Of a stretch of DNA of 64,000 nt, positions 28,482 through 36,761 are shown piece by piece (positions within the stretch are counted from its first letter, which is position 1; each line of letters begins with the position of its first letter). Location of the stretch: the NCBI RefSeq assembly GCF_000185305.1, contig NZ_GL622200.1, forward strand, positions 761,252-825,251, in the 5' to 3' direction. Source of the DNA: Aggregatibacter segnis ATCC 33393 (GTDB lineage: Bacteria > Pseudomonadota > Gammaproteobacteria > Enterobacterales > Pasteurellaceae). The notes beneath the pieces are model-generated. The model was given only the letters and a program-made list of their open reading frames with translations. It was not told the origin of the DNA and did not search any database. A program made the translations under genes and the position numbers.

Positions 28482-29675
28482 ATGACCGCACTTTTTAACC
28501 TTTTTTATCTCTACGATCCTTGGTTATTCCATATGTTACGTATGTCATGGATAGTCGGGCTGGTCGCCTTCCTGTTTTTGGCATATCGCTATTTTAAGAA
28601 ACAACAGGCGCAGGGCATTGTGTTGCCGTTAGACAGTTTGGCGGTGTTGTTCGGCTTAATTGTATTTAGCCTGATTCCATTGCTTATCAACGGCACGCGA
28701 GATTTCTCCGTGATCACCATGTATGTAAAATTGCTGATTTTATTTGTGTTTGGCGTGGGGATTTATAATGCATTTTATGCCCGTCCGAACGGGCAGTTCG
28801 CCGTTGTGAAGGATTTACAAATCGGTGTACTCCTGCAATTTATATTGGGCTTGTTGGCGTTGTTTGGCGTGTCTTGGATCGTGGATTTCTTGCTTTCCAC
28901 GAATGCCTTATTACCCGATCGTTTTTATGGATCCGAACAAGAGTATCGCTTATATAACGTCACCTCGGCGGCTTTTTTCCAATTGAGTTTGTTCTATTTG
29001 ATGTTGTTTCATTTCTTGTTGGCGTATAACGAGAAACAGAATACCTTGCCGAGCGTGCTGATTTTTTTCATGTTATGTATCGGGCTGATTTCCGGCAGAA
29101 CTTTCTTGACTATTTCCGTTATCAGCATTTTGGTGTATTTCAAAGTGCGGTATCTTCCGGCGTTAATTTCTTTTGCGTTGCTCGTATTGTTACTGGCGTA
29201 TTTTTTACCGGAAAATCCGTATGTGGCGCATGCTCTTGAACCGGTGATTAATTTATTGCATGGCGAAGGCTTTGTGAGTTCTTCAACGGATACGTTGATG
29301 AAAAACCATTTGTTTATGCCAACCTTAAAGCAATTTATTCAAGGTGACGGTATGTATATGACAGGTGAATTGGTGGTTGGGCGTTATTACGGCCATACCG
29401 ATTCCGGCTTTTTGCGCCAAATTCTCTACGGTGGCGTGTCTTATGCTTTGGTGTGTTTTGTCGTGACCTTCTATTTTGTGCGCAAGGTGGCGTTAAATTG
29501 GTTTGATGGTAGTTGGAAATTTACCCTTTCCACGTTGGCGATTTTGTCCCTTTGCAACGTGAAAGCCGATACCTTTGCTTTCCCGGGCATTATGTTTGTG
29601 ATGTTGATGTTTTTATCGTTGTTCGGTAGCCAAGGGAAACAGCTTGTGTTGTTTAAACAAAAGGAGGCGAACTAA
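28482..29675 (+). CDS. O-antigen ligase/polymerase-like membrane protein
   Basis: The 397-residue protein is strongly hydrophobic, with roughly ten to eleven predicted transmembrane segments and a large loop at about residues 255-320 (HALEPVINLL ... GRYYGHTDSGFLRQILYGG). That architecture fits the Wzy/WaaL group. The loop His in YGHTDSG resembles the conserved periplasmic His of ligases. Ligase and polymerase cannot be separated by eye. The start codon is fused to an uptake sequence (ATGACCGCACTTTTT, encoding MTALF). The next gene overlaps the stop by one base. Confidence 0.75.
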   Translation: MTALFNLFYLYDPWLFHMLRMSWIVGLVAFLFLAYRYFKKQQAQGIVLPLDSLAVLFGLIVFSLIPLLINGTRDFSVITMYVKLLILFVFGVGIYNAFYARPNGQFAVVKDLQIGVLLQFILGLLALFGVSWIVDFLLSTNALLPDRFYGSEQEYRLYNVTSAAFFQLSLFYLMLFHFLLAYNEKQNTLPSVLIFFMLCIGLISGRTFLTISVISILVYFKVRYLPALISFALLVLLLAYFLPENPYVAHALEPVINLLHGEGFVSSSTDTLMKNHLFMPTLKQFIQGDGMYMTGELVVGRYYGHTDSGFLRQILYGGVSYALVCFVVTFYFVRKVALNWFDGSWKFTLSTLAILSLCNVKADTFAFPGIMFVMLMFLSLFGSQGKQLVLFKQKEAN

Positions 29676-30556
29676 TGTTCAGTATCATTGTTCCTTCTTA
29701 TAATCGAAAAGATGAAATTCCAGTATTATTGGAAAGTTTAACCAAGCAAACCACTTATAATTTTGATGTGGTGATTGTGGATGATTGCTCGAAAGAGCCC
29801 GTTGAAGTCACACAATCTTATCCATTCTCGATTAACGTTATTCGTAATGAAACCAATCAAGGCGCTGCGGAAAGCCGCAATATCGGAGCGCGCTCTGCGC
29901 AGCAGGCATGGTTGTTGTTTTTAGATGATGATGATCGCTTTGCGCCCAATAAATGTGAGATGTTGGCGGAAGTTATTGCTGCGCACGAAGACATTAATTT
30001 TATCTACCATCCGGCCAAATGTGAAATGGTGAATGAAGGTTTTAGCTATGTGACCAACCCGATTGAGCCACAAGAGATTAGCGTTGAGCGCATTTTACTG
30101 GCGAATAAAATTGGCGGTATGCCGATGATTGGGGTGAAAAAAGATCTATTTTTAAAAATAGGCGGATTATCCACCGCACTTCGATCTTTGGAAGACTATG
30201 ATTTCTTGCTGAAACTTGTGCAAGATCCAACGTTTAAAGCGTTCAAAGTAGCAGAACCATTAACTTATTGTACGTTCCATACCAAGCGTTCGAGCGTTTC
30301 TACGGATACCACCAATACGAAAAAAGCCATTGAATATATCCGTCAGCATTATGTGAAAACGGAGGCACAGGCGCGCAATTTCAATATTAATGCGAGCTAC
30401 ATTTTGGCGTATCCACATATCATGAATTTATCCCGTAAAGCCGCTTTTTACTATTTTGAGATTTTTAAATTAACGAAAAGTATTAAGCAGCTAGTGATTG
30501 CCTTGGTCGTTTTAATTTCCCCTAAATTGGCAATTAATTTGAAACGGTTTATGTGA
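29675..30556 (+). CDS. Glycosyltransferase family 2
   Basis: This 293-residue GT-A enzyme has the starting motif FSIIVPSYNRKDEIPVLLESL, VVIVDDCS (about 34-41), the donor-binding LFLDDDDRF (about 85-93, DxD type) and the LEDYDFLLK acceptor-region acid (about 172). A C-terminal hydrophobic segment may hold it at the membrane. It transfers a sugar to a surface glycan; the specificity is unknown. It overlaps the preceding membrane protein gene and is separated from the next GT2 gene by an inverted-repeat element. Confidence 0.85.
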   Translation: MFSIIVPSYNRKDEIPVLLESLTKQTTYNFDVVIVDDCSKEPVEVTQSYPFSINVIRNETNQGAAESRNIGARSAQQAWLLFLDDDDRFAPNKCEMLAEVIAAHEDINFIYHPAKCEMVNEGFSYVTNPIEPQEISVERILLANKIGGMPMIGVKKDLFLKIGGLSTALRSLEDYDFLLKLVQDPTFKAFKVAEPLTYCTFHTKRSSVSTDTTNTKKAIEYIRQHYVKTEAQARNFNINASYILAYPHIMNLSRKAAFYYFEIFKLTKSIKQLVIALVVLISPKLAINLKRFM

Positions 30557-30558
30557 TG

Positions 30559-30637
30559 TTTGTAGGGACGGGCTTTATGCCTGTCCGATGCCAAAGTTGA
30601 ATATATAAGGACAGACATAAAGTCTGTCACTACGAAA
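30559..30637. repeat. Imperfect inverted-repeat element (REP/MITE-like)
   Basis: Left arm 30559-30586 (TTTGTAGGGACGGGC...) and right arm 30609-30637 (its imperfect reverse complement) flank about 22 AT-rich bases. The nested CTTTATGCCTGTCC / GGACAGACATAAAG pairing gives a strong cruciform. It fills most of the gap between two glycosyltransferase genes. Confidence 0.7.
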
Positions 30638-30652
30638 ACAAAGAGAAAAGAG

Positions 30653-31456
30653 ATGAAATTTTCAGTTTTAATGTCCTTATACGTTAAGGAAAATCCACAA
30701 TATTTAAGAGAATGTTTTGAAAGCCTTGTGGCGCAAACCCATCCTGCCGATGAAATCGTCTTAGTGTTTGATGGGGCTGTGACACCGGAATTAGACGCGG
30801 TGGTCACTGAATTCGAAACAAAATTACCATTAAAGGTAGTGAAGTTGCCAAAAAACTTAGGCTTAGGCAAAGCGCTTAATGAAGGATTAAAACATTGTGC
30901 GCATGATTGGGTCTTCCGTATGGATACCGATGATATTTGTGTGCCGGAACGGTTTGAAAAGCAAGTGGCATTTATTGAACAACATCCGGAAACGATCATT
31001 TTCGGCGGACAAATCGCTGAATTTGGTGACAATGTTAACGACATCGTGGCGTATCGCAATGTGCCGACAACGGCGCAAGACATTGTGAAATTCACGCAAA
31101 AGCGTTGTCCGTTCAATCACATGACGGTGGCGTATCAAAAAAGTGCGGTCATAAATTGTGGTGGATATGAAGATCTGCAAGAAGATTATTATTTGTGGAT
31201 TAAGCTCGTGGCGCAGGGCCAAAAAGTGGCGAATTTGCCGGATATTTTGGTGTACGCCCGCGTGGGCAATGGCATGGTCGGGCGTCGTCGTGGTTTAAAT
31301 CAAGCCAAAGCAGAGTGGCGTTTGTTTAAATTGAAATATCGTTTAGGTATCCAAGGATTATTTTCCGGCTTGTTTACGTTTGCTTTGCGTTCCGGGGCGC
31401 GATTGTTGCCAACGTCCTTATTGAAAAGTCTTTATCATACGTTCTTGAGAAAATAG
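30653..31456 (+). CDS. Glycosyltransferase family 2
   Basis: The 267-residue GT-A enzyme begins MKFSVLMSLYVKENPQYLRECFESL. It shows EIVLVFDGAV, the LPKNLGLGKALNEGL segment, the DxD site in FRMDTDDICVPERF (about 85-98), and QEDYYLWIKLVAQG (about 180-193). Such enzymes extend lipooligosaccharide or capsule-like glycans. The acceptor is unknown. An uptake sequence at about 31141 encodes KSAVIN. mltB follows three bases after the stop, but its function is unrelated. Confidence 0.85.
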   Translation: MKFSVLMSLYVKENPQYLRECFESLVAQTHPADEIVLVFDGAVTPELDAVVTEFETKLPLKVVKLPKNLGLGKALNEGLKHCAHDWVFRMDTDDICVPERFEKQVAFIEQHPETIIFGGQIAEFGDNVNDIVAYRNVPTTAQDIVKFTQKRCPFNHMTVAYQKSAVINCGGYEDLQEDYYLWIKLVAQGQKVANLPDILVYARVGNGMVGRRRGLNQAKAEWRLFKLKYRLGIQGLFSGLFTFALRSGARLLPTSLLKSLYHTFLRK

Positions 31457-31459
31457 CCC

Positions 31460-32581
31460 ATGACGTTTACCTCATTTTTAAAAACATCCGTTATTTTCAC
31501 CGCACTATTTGTGGCAGGTTGTTCTTCTCATGCTCCTTCCTCTTCAAGTAGCGGAACTCATGGTATTCACGCTGTTGCGGCAGAGGCGGTTTATAGTAAG
31601 CCTCGCACATTAGAGAATTTCAATGATTATGTGAATTTCTTGAAAGGCAAAGCCGCTGCAGAAGGGGTTTCTGTGGAGGTATTGAATGCGCAAAATAACA
31701 TTAACTACATCCCAAAATCCGTGGATTTGGACGATCAACAAGCAGGGCGAATTCGTAAACGCGATCCTAATGCGCCGCCGGTGATAAACCCGAATGGCAC
31801 GACCAATTACTTAAATCGCGTATTAACCGAAAATAAAGTAGAGACGGCTTCTGCACGTTATTGGGAGCAACTGCCACAACTGGAAAAGGCGAGCCAAACC
31901 TTTGGCGTCCCGAAAAATTATTTGATGGCATTGTGGGGTATGGAAAGCAGTTTTGGCTATTACCAAGGCAGTTATGATGTGTTGTCCGTATTAGCCACGT
32001 TAGCGTTTGATGGGCGTCGCGAAGCGTTATTTAGTAAAGAATTTATTGCGGCAATGAAAATGCTGCAACGGGATCATATCCAACGCCACAAAATGTTGGG
32101 GTCTTGGGCGGGTGCCATGGGGCAAACCCAATTCATGCCAAGTTCCTATTTGCGTTATGCCGCGGATGGAAACGGAGACGGTGAGAAAAACATTTGGACG
32201 GAACACTATGATGTGTTTGCCTCTATCGCCAATTATTTGCATACCGAGGGCTGGAACCCGAATTTGCCTTGGGGTATTGAAGTCACGGTGAACCAGCCGA
32301 TCGATATGGCATTATCCGGTATTGAAGAAGGCAAACAGCGTAGCCTGAGTGACTGGCAGAAACTGGGCGTGACGGCCAAATTTTTCACATCAGAAACACA
32401 GCAAAAACTGACCGCACTTTCTCAAACGGATCTGTGGTTGGTGAGACCGGATCGTGAATTGGGGCGTGCGTTTTTAGTGTCAAACAACTATCGCACGCTA
32501 TTGCATTGGAACAAGTCGAATTATTTCGCCGTGAGTATCGGTATGTTTGCTGATAGAATTCAGCAGCGCATGGGAAACTAA
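31460..32581 (+). CDS. mltB: Membrane-bound lytic murein transglycosylase B
   Basis: MltB cleaves peptidoglycan between MurNAc and GlcNAc to leave 1,6-anhydro ends. The 373-residue precursor has a lipoprotein signal with lipobox VAGC (Cys 21). The SLT-like domain has the catalytic Glu in ALWGMESSFGYYQGSYDVLS (about 153-172). AMGQTQFMPSSYLRYAADGNGDG follows at about 218-240. Its signal peptide shares a 27-base stretch, containing a near-perfect uptake sequence, with the substrate-binding protein at 57.1 kb. Confidence 0.94.
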   Translation: MTFTSFLKTSVIFTALFVAGCSSHAPSSSSSGTHGIHAVAAEAVYSKPRTLENFNDYVNFLKGKAAAEGVSVEVLNAQNNINYIPKSVDLDDQQAGRIRKRDPNAPPVINPNGTTNYLNRVLTENKVETASARYWEQLPQLEKASQTFGVPKNYLMALWGMESSFGYYQGSYDVLSVLATLAFDGRREALFSKEFIAAMKMLQRDHIQRHKMLGSWAGAMGQTQFMPSSYLRYAADGNGDGEKNIWTEHYDVFASIANYLHTEGWNPNLPWGIEVTVNQPIDMALSGIEEGKQRSLSDWQKLGVTAKFFTSETQQKLTALSQTDLWLVRPDRELGRAFLVSNNYRTLLHWNKSNYFAVSIGMFADRIQQRMGN

Positions 32582-32601
32582 AGAAAATTTAAGGAATCAA
32601 C

Positions 32602-33405
32602 ATGAAAGTCATGTCATTTAACATCAACGGATTAAGAGCAAGACCACATCAATTAGAAGAAATCATCGATAAATATCAACCGGATATCCTCGGCTTGCAA
32701 GAGATTAAAGTGGCAGATGAAGTTTTCCCTTATGAGTTGGTGGATCATCTTGGCTATCACGTCAATCATTTTGGCCAAAAAGGGCATTATGGCGTGGCTT
32801 TGTTGAGTAAACAGGCGCCATTATTGGTGAGAAAAGGTTTCCCGACCGATGATGAAGAGGCGCAAAAACGCATTATCATGATTGACTTAGACACGCCATT
32901 TGGTCAATTAACGGTGATTAACGGCTATTTCCCACAAGGTGAAAGCCGCGAACATCCAACCAAATTCCCAGCAAAACAAAAGTTCTATGCGGATTTACAA
33001 CGCTATTTGGAACAAGATCACAATGCACAAAACCCGGTGATCATTATGGGCGATATGAACATCAGCCCGTCTGATTTGGACATTGGTATCGGCGAAGAAA
33101 ATCGTAAACGCTGGTTGCGCACCGGTAAATGTTCCTTCTTGCCGGAAGAGCGCGAATGGTATCAACGTTTATACGCGTATGGCTTAGAAGACACTTTCCG
33201 TTATTTGAACCCGACGGTAAACGATAAATTCTCATGGTTTGATTACCGTTCCAAAGGGTTTAATGATAATCGCGGTTTACGCATTGACCATATTTTGGCA
33301 AATAAAGCGTTGGCGGCGCATTGCGTGGATAGCGGGATTGCTCTTGATATTCGTGCCATGGACAAACCATCAGATCACGCACCGATTTGGGCGGAGTTTA
33401 AATAA
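32602..33405 (+). CDS. xthA: Exonuclease III
   Basis: XthA is the main AP endonuclease and 3'-phosphatase of base-excision repair. The 267-residue protein has [17 protein letters not shown], the metal-binding LGLQEIKV (about 31-38), the [13 protein letters not shown] motif (about 150-162) and the C-terminal RIDHILAN with SDHAPIW. The ribosome site AAGGAA is good. It overlaps the next gene by one base (TAATG). Confidence 0.97.
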   Translation: MKVMSFNINGLRARPHQLEEIIDKYQPDILGLQEIKVADEVFPYELVDHLGYHVNHFGQKGHYGVALLSKQAPLLVRKGFPTDDEEAQKRIIMIDLDTPFGQLTVINGYFPQGESREHPTKFPAKQKFYADLQRYLEQDHNAQNPVIIMGDMNISPSDLDIGIGEENRKRWLRTGKCSFLPEEREWYQRLYAYGLEDTFRYLNPTVNDKFSWFDYRSKGFNDNRGLRIDHILANKALAAHCVDSGIALDIRAMDKPSDHAPIWAEFK

Positions 33406-34193
33406 TGCCGTTAAAAAATCCTGGACAAAATTGGCAAAATTACCGTACGTTAATTAACGGCAATATGGCTTCGTGCACCGTTAATTTAGATATTTTTGAA
33501 CAATTTACCCCTGATAAATTCAACAAGATCGTGCAGGTTTCATTGCCTTACGAGGCGGATGAAAATACGATGCCGACGTTAGATGAACATCATCGGGTGG
33601 TGAAGGAATTATTCAAAATTTTGGTACAGGCTTCCGCATTGCCAGAGCTACTTTATGCCGGACATATTTTTACTGAAGGGCATTTAAAGCTTTATTTTTA
33701 CTGTGATGAAACCACCGCACTTTTTGGTGTGCTTGACCAGTTTAAGGAAAACATTGAAGAGATTACAGTGCAAGAGGATCCGAATTGGGATACTTACTTT
33801 GACTTTTTATTGCCATCACCATTGGAAATGAAACTTAATGTCACAGAAGAAATTTTGGATATGTTGCAACAAAACGGCAGAGATTTAGCGGATAACTATC
33901 TTGTTGAACATACTTTCCAGTTTGCAGAAGAACAGCAAATGTTCCAGTTTATGGAGGAAGCCAATCTTCGTGATCTTTCCTATCATTCCATGAGTTACAG
34001 CAGTGCCCCGGTGATTTTTGAGGATGAAGACGACAAAGAAGGGTTTTATATCGTCAAAATAGAACAGGAAATGACGTTAGATAACGATGATATTTTCCGT
34101 TATGTGGAGCAGTTTGAACGATTGGCGGAAAAATTTTCCGGTGAGTATGTAGGCTGGGAAAGCGATACCATTAATCAGGTGAAAGCGAATTAA
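33405..34193 (+). CDS. DUF695-RraB two-domain protein (HI0040-like)
   Basis: The 262-residue protein joins two parts. Residues about 15-130 fit DUF695 (SCTVNLDIFEQ, then TEGHLKLYFYCDE, then PNWDTYFDFLLPS). Residues about 140-260 resemble RraB, the protein regulator of RNase E (LQQNGRDLADNYLVEHTF and a final FERLAEKFSGEYVGWES). The sequence is acidic, as expected for a protein that mimics RNA. A partner RNase is inferred from the RraB domain, not shown. It is translationally coupled to xthA, the order also found in Haemophilus. Confidence 0.75.
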   Translation: MPLKNPGQNWQNYRTLINGNMASCTVNLDIFEQFTPDKFNKIVQVSLPYEADENTMPTLDEHHRVVKELFKILVQASALPELLYAGHIFTEGHLKLYFYCDETTALFGVLDQFKENIEEITVQEDPNWDTYFDFLLPSPLEMKLNVTEEILDMLQQNGRDLADNYLVEHTFQFAEEQQMFQFMEEANLRDLSYHSMSYSSAPVIFEDEDDKEGFYIVKIEQEMTLDNDDIFRYVEQFERLAEKFSGEYVGWESDTINQVKAN

Positions 34194-34199
34194 TCCTCT

Positions 34200-35228
34200 A
34201 TGAAAATTCTTGTGACCGGCGGTGCCGGATTTATTGGTTCAGCGTTTATTCGTCATAGTATTTATCACACGCAAGATCAGATTGTGAATTTGGATAAATT
34301 GACCTATGCCGGTAATCTCGAGGCATTACATGAAGTGGCGAATGATCCGCGTTATGCTTTTGAACTGGCCGATATTTGTGATATGCAAGCGGTTCAACGC
34401 ATTTTAAAAGAACATCATCCTGATTGTGTGGTGCATTTTGCAGCTGAAAGCCACGTGGACCGTTCTATTCATGGTGCGGCGGCATTTATCCAAACCAATA
34501 TTGTTGGCACCTATACGCTGTTGGAAGCTGTACGTGATTATTATCAACAACTGTCAGGCGAGAAGAAAAAGACCTTCCGTTTTTTGCATATTTCGACAGA
34601 CGAAGTTTATGGTGATGTGGCAGGGACGTTAGATTTGTCTTCGGAAACTTCAGCTTATGCGCCAAGTAGCCCTTATTCAGCTTCAAAAGCTTCATCGGAT
34701 CATTTGGTTCGTGCTTGGCACCGCACTTATGGACTGCCGATAATCATCACGCATTGCGCGAATAATTATGGACCTTACCAATATCCGGAAAAATTGATTC
34801 CGGTGATGATTTTAAATGCATTAAGTGGAGAGCCGTTGCCGATTTATGGCAATGGGCAGCAAATTCGGGATTGGCTATACGTTGAGGATCATGTTCAGGC
34901 GCTGTATCTTGTTCTTCAGCAAGGGCGTATTGGGGAAAGCTACAATATTAGCGCGCATTGTGAAAAAACGAATCGAGAAATTGTACAGGTACTCTGTGAT
35001 ATGTTGGAAGAACTTGCGCCCAACAAGCCGAAAGGAATAAGACATTATCAAGATCTTATTGTGCATACGGCTGACCGTCCGGGACATGATGTGCGTTATG
35101 CACTTGATGCCACAAAAATTCGTCAAGAATTGCATTGGCAACCACAAGCAGATTTTATCGCATCGATGCGCACCACCGTTCAATGGTATTTAACGCACCT
35201 TGATTGGTGTGCAAAAGTGCGGTCGTAA
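34200..35228 (+). CDS. rfbB: dTDP-glucose 4,6-dehydratase
   Basis: RfbB/RffG makes dTDP-4-keto-6-deoxy-glucose, a precursor of deoxy- and amino-sugars. The 342-residue short-chain dehydrogenase has the NAD site [24 protein letters not shown], the STDEVYGDV site with acid-base residues (about 133-141), and the YSASKAS catalytic Tyr-Lys (about 160-166). No rfbA, rfbC or rfbD lies nearby, so a full rhamnose pathway is not shown here. The gene lies downstream of the glycan cluster. The ribosome site is poor, suggesting coupling to the preceding gene. Confidence 0.92.
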   Translation: MKILVTGGAGFIGSAFIRHSIYHTQDQIVNLDKLTYAGNLEALHEVANDPRYAFELADICDMQAVQRILKEHHPDCVVHFAAESHVDRSIHGAAAFIQTNIVGTYTLLEAVRDYYQQLSGEKKKTFRFLHISTDEVYGDVAGTLDLSSETSAYAPSSPYSASKASSDHLVRAWHRTYGLPIIITHCANNYGPYQYPEKLIPVMILNALSGEPLPIYGNGQQIRDWLYVEDHVQALYLVLQQGRIGESYNISAHCEKTNREIVQVLCDMLEELAPNKPKGIRHYQDLIVHTADRPGHDVRYALDATKIRQELHWQPQADFIASMRTTVQWYLTHLDWCAKVRS

Positions 35229-35264
35229 AATTCGATAAAAATGCAAGTATGGATTTTATAAAAT

Positions 35265-35297
35265 GAAAAAACGCAGAAGTGGGTTCTGCGTTTTTTT
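35265..35297. terminator. Bidirectional terminator between rfbB and the ygaV-like gene
   Basis: AAAAACGCAGAA-GTGGG-TTCTGCGTTTTT with T-runs on both strands, between convergent genes. Confidence 0.85.
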
Positions 35298-35301
35298 ATG
35301 T

Positions 35302-35604
35302 TCATTTTTCAGCGGATGAGTCACAGAAAAAGCCGTGTAATAATTTGATCATTTCAACGACTTTGGGATCGTTAATGTAATACACACGTTCCCGATGTTT
35401 GACATCACTTGCCACTAAGCCTGCTTTACGCAAAAGAGCGAGTTGGTTGGACATCGCTGCTTGTGGCATGTTCATTTTGACAGTCAATTCAGTGACGTTA
35501 TATCGTTGTTCATGTAAACAGCACAAAATGGCTAAGCGATTCGGATTGGCTAACAATTTTAAGAAGTTGCTGGCTTCGTTACTTTTTTCCAATATGTCTT
35601 TCAT
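35302..35604 (-). CDS. ArsR-type repressor, persulfide-sensing (YgaV/BigR/SqrR-like)
   Basis: The 100-residue protein has the winged helix of the ArsR family, with MPQAAMSNQLALLRKAGLV as the recognition helix region. Instead of arsenic or zinc sites it carries Cys 28/29 in ILCCLHEQ and Cys 94 in HGFFCDSS. These match the two cysteines of YgaV, BigR and SqrR that form a per- or polysulfide bridge on sensing sulfane sulfur. It lies third in a minus-strand unit behind a DUF2892 gene and a ygaP-like rhodanese. It probably represses that unit. Confidence 0.8.
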   Translation of the reverse strand: MKDILEKSNEASNFLKLLANPNRLAILCCLHEQRYNVTELTVKMNMPQAAMSNQLALLRKAGLVASDVKHRERVYYINDPKVVEMIKLLHGFFCDSSAEK

Positions 35605-35717
35605 CAGATTCTATTTCAGTCTTTACTCATTATGGGTAGGGGCGCGTATTCTACACATCTTACCCCGTGAAACCAATAACTGAATTGTTTTTTTCCGTTA
35701 TTTTATGATCTAATCGA

Positions 35718-36248
35718 CTATTTACGATTCCATGGCATCAGTGCGAGGAGTTTTGCCATCCCACAAAAACTGCTGATTCCGGCAAAAGTGAGCCCGGCAC
35801 CGACAAATGCGGGTAGCCAATAAAAATAAGGTGAAACAGACCACCCCAATACTGAGCCTAGTAAAATCAAGCTTCCTGCAGAAATTTGAACTTGACGCAT
35901 AATATCAATCGGTTGTGAGAGATTAACTCGTGTGGCAAGTCCGGCATTTTTCCAACCGGTTATCCCATCTTGAAGAAAATATGCTTCGCAATGATGCTCT
36001 TGTGCCAGTTGTTTGAGAAACGCTGATTGGCTACCGGTTCTTGCGCCGGATTTACAGTGGAAAATAAGGCAACTTCCTTGTTTTAGGGTTTTATCTAGAC
36101 CTTGACATTGTAATTCAGAAAGGGGCTGTAACATTGCTCCTTCAATATGTTCACGTTGATATTCCTCAGGTTGGCGAATATCAATTAATAAGGCACCGGA
36201 GGCTAATCTATTTTTTGCCTCTAAGGCAGAAATGATGGAAATCGTCAT
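35718..36248 (-). CDS. ygaP: Membrane rhodanese, YgaP-like sulfurtransferase
   Basis: The 176-residue protein has a rhodanese domain (about 5-105) with the active-site loop IFHCKSGARTG, whose Cys carries the persulfide. A two-helix C-terminal membrane domain of the DUF2892 type follows (GSLILLGSVLGW and FAGISSFCGMAKLLALMPWN). This order is that of YgaP. It transfers sulfane sulfur to acceptors at the inner membrane. It lies between a second DUF2892 gene and the cysteine-sensing repressor. Confidence 0.88.
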   Translation of the reverse strand: MTISIISALEAKNRLASGALLIDIRQPEEYQREHIEGAMLQPLSELQCQGLDKTLKQGSCLIFHCKSGARTGSQSAFLKQLAQEHHCEAYFLQDGITGWKNAGLATRVNLSQPIDIMRQVQISAGSLILLGSVLGWSVSPYFYWLPAFVGAGLTFAGISSFCGMAKLLALMPWNRK

Positions 36249-36321
36249 AGTATTTTTATGTTTTCTTTAAAATAGAAAAACACTCGACATTTCTGCCGAG
36301 TGAAAATGATGTGTTAATGAA

Positions 36322-36513
36322 TTATTTTTTTAATGGGCAGGTGTTGATGCCAAGTAGTGAATAAAGACCGCAGCGTGAGAATAGTCCGGTTAATAGCGGA
36401 ACAACACCAATCCAGCCCCACCAACCGATAACGTTCGTTAAGGTCAAGGCAATGAGAACGATGCCTAGAACGATTCGAATAACTTTATCCATACCACCAA
36501 CATTTGGGTTCAT
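36322..36513 (-). CDS. Small DUF2892 membrane protein
   Basis: The 63-residue protein has a short N-terminal stretch MNPNVGGMDKVIRIVLG and two transmembrane segments (about 13-28 and 30-46). Cys 48 is in LFSRCGLYS and Cys 59 in NTCPL, the conserved pair of the DUF2892 module found at the end of YgaP. It is the first gene of the persulfide-type unit. The AAGGAGAC ribosome site is strong. A role in sulfur handling is inferred from domain and context. Confidence 0.85.
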   Translation of the reverse strand: MNPNVGGMDKVIRIVLGIVLIALTLTNVIGWWGWIGVVPLLTGLFSRCGLYSLLGINTCPLKK

Positions 36514-36565
36514 ATTTGTCTCCTTAAGTTTGAATTAATAGTTAACAAAGAGTTAACATATAAAA

Positions 36566-36595
36566 ATAGTATTATATGATGTGCTGGTTTGTCAA
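36566..36595 (-). promoter_or_regulatory. Promoter/operator of the persulfide operon
   Basis: On the minus strand TTGACA (36595-36590) and TACTAT (36571-36566) are 18 bases apart. The -10 region lies in an AT-rich quasi-palindrome, and two GTTAAC repeats follow at 36541 and 36552. This is a plausible operator for the ArsR-type repressor. Confidence 0.45.
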
Positions 36596-36692
36596 AACTT
36601 TTCTATATTATTTGGCATCATTTTTTATCACGACAAATAAAGGAAAGAGATTAAAACAGAGCAAATGTTCGTTTGCTGTGCTGAAAATAATG

Positions 36693-36742
36693 AAAAAACA
36701 GACCGCACTTTACTCATTCTATCTAAAGTGCAGTCTGTTTTT
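36693..36742. terminator. Imperfect uptake-sequence hairpin after ydjA-like gene
   Basis: ACAGACCGCACTTTA pairs with TAAAGTGCAGTCTGT with one mismatched position; T-runs lie on both sides. One arm has lost the uptake core (GCAGT), the other keeps it. Confidence 0.7.
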
Positions 36743-36761
36743 CTGATGTTTTTTAGGAGAT

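Noticed and set aside
30451-31116. 221-codon open frame antisense to two glycosyltransferase genes
   Set aside because: It crosses the repeat element and the opposite coding strand, with no domain or ribosome site.
25069-31456. Glycan cluster as recent foreign DNA
   Set aside because: Uptake sequences occur inside its genes and base composition looks like the flanks, so there is no sign of recent transfer from outside the family.
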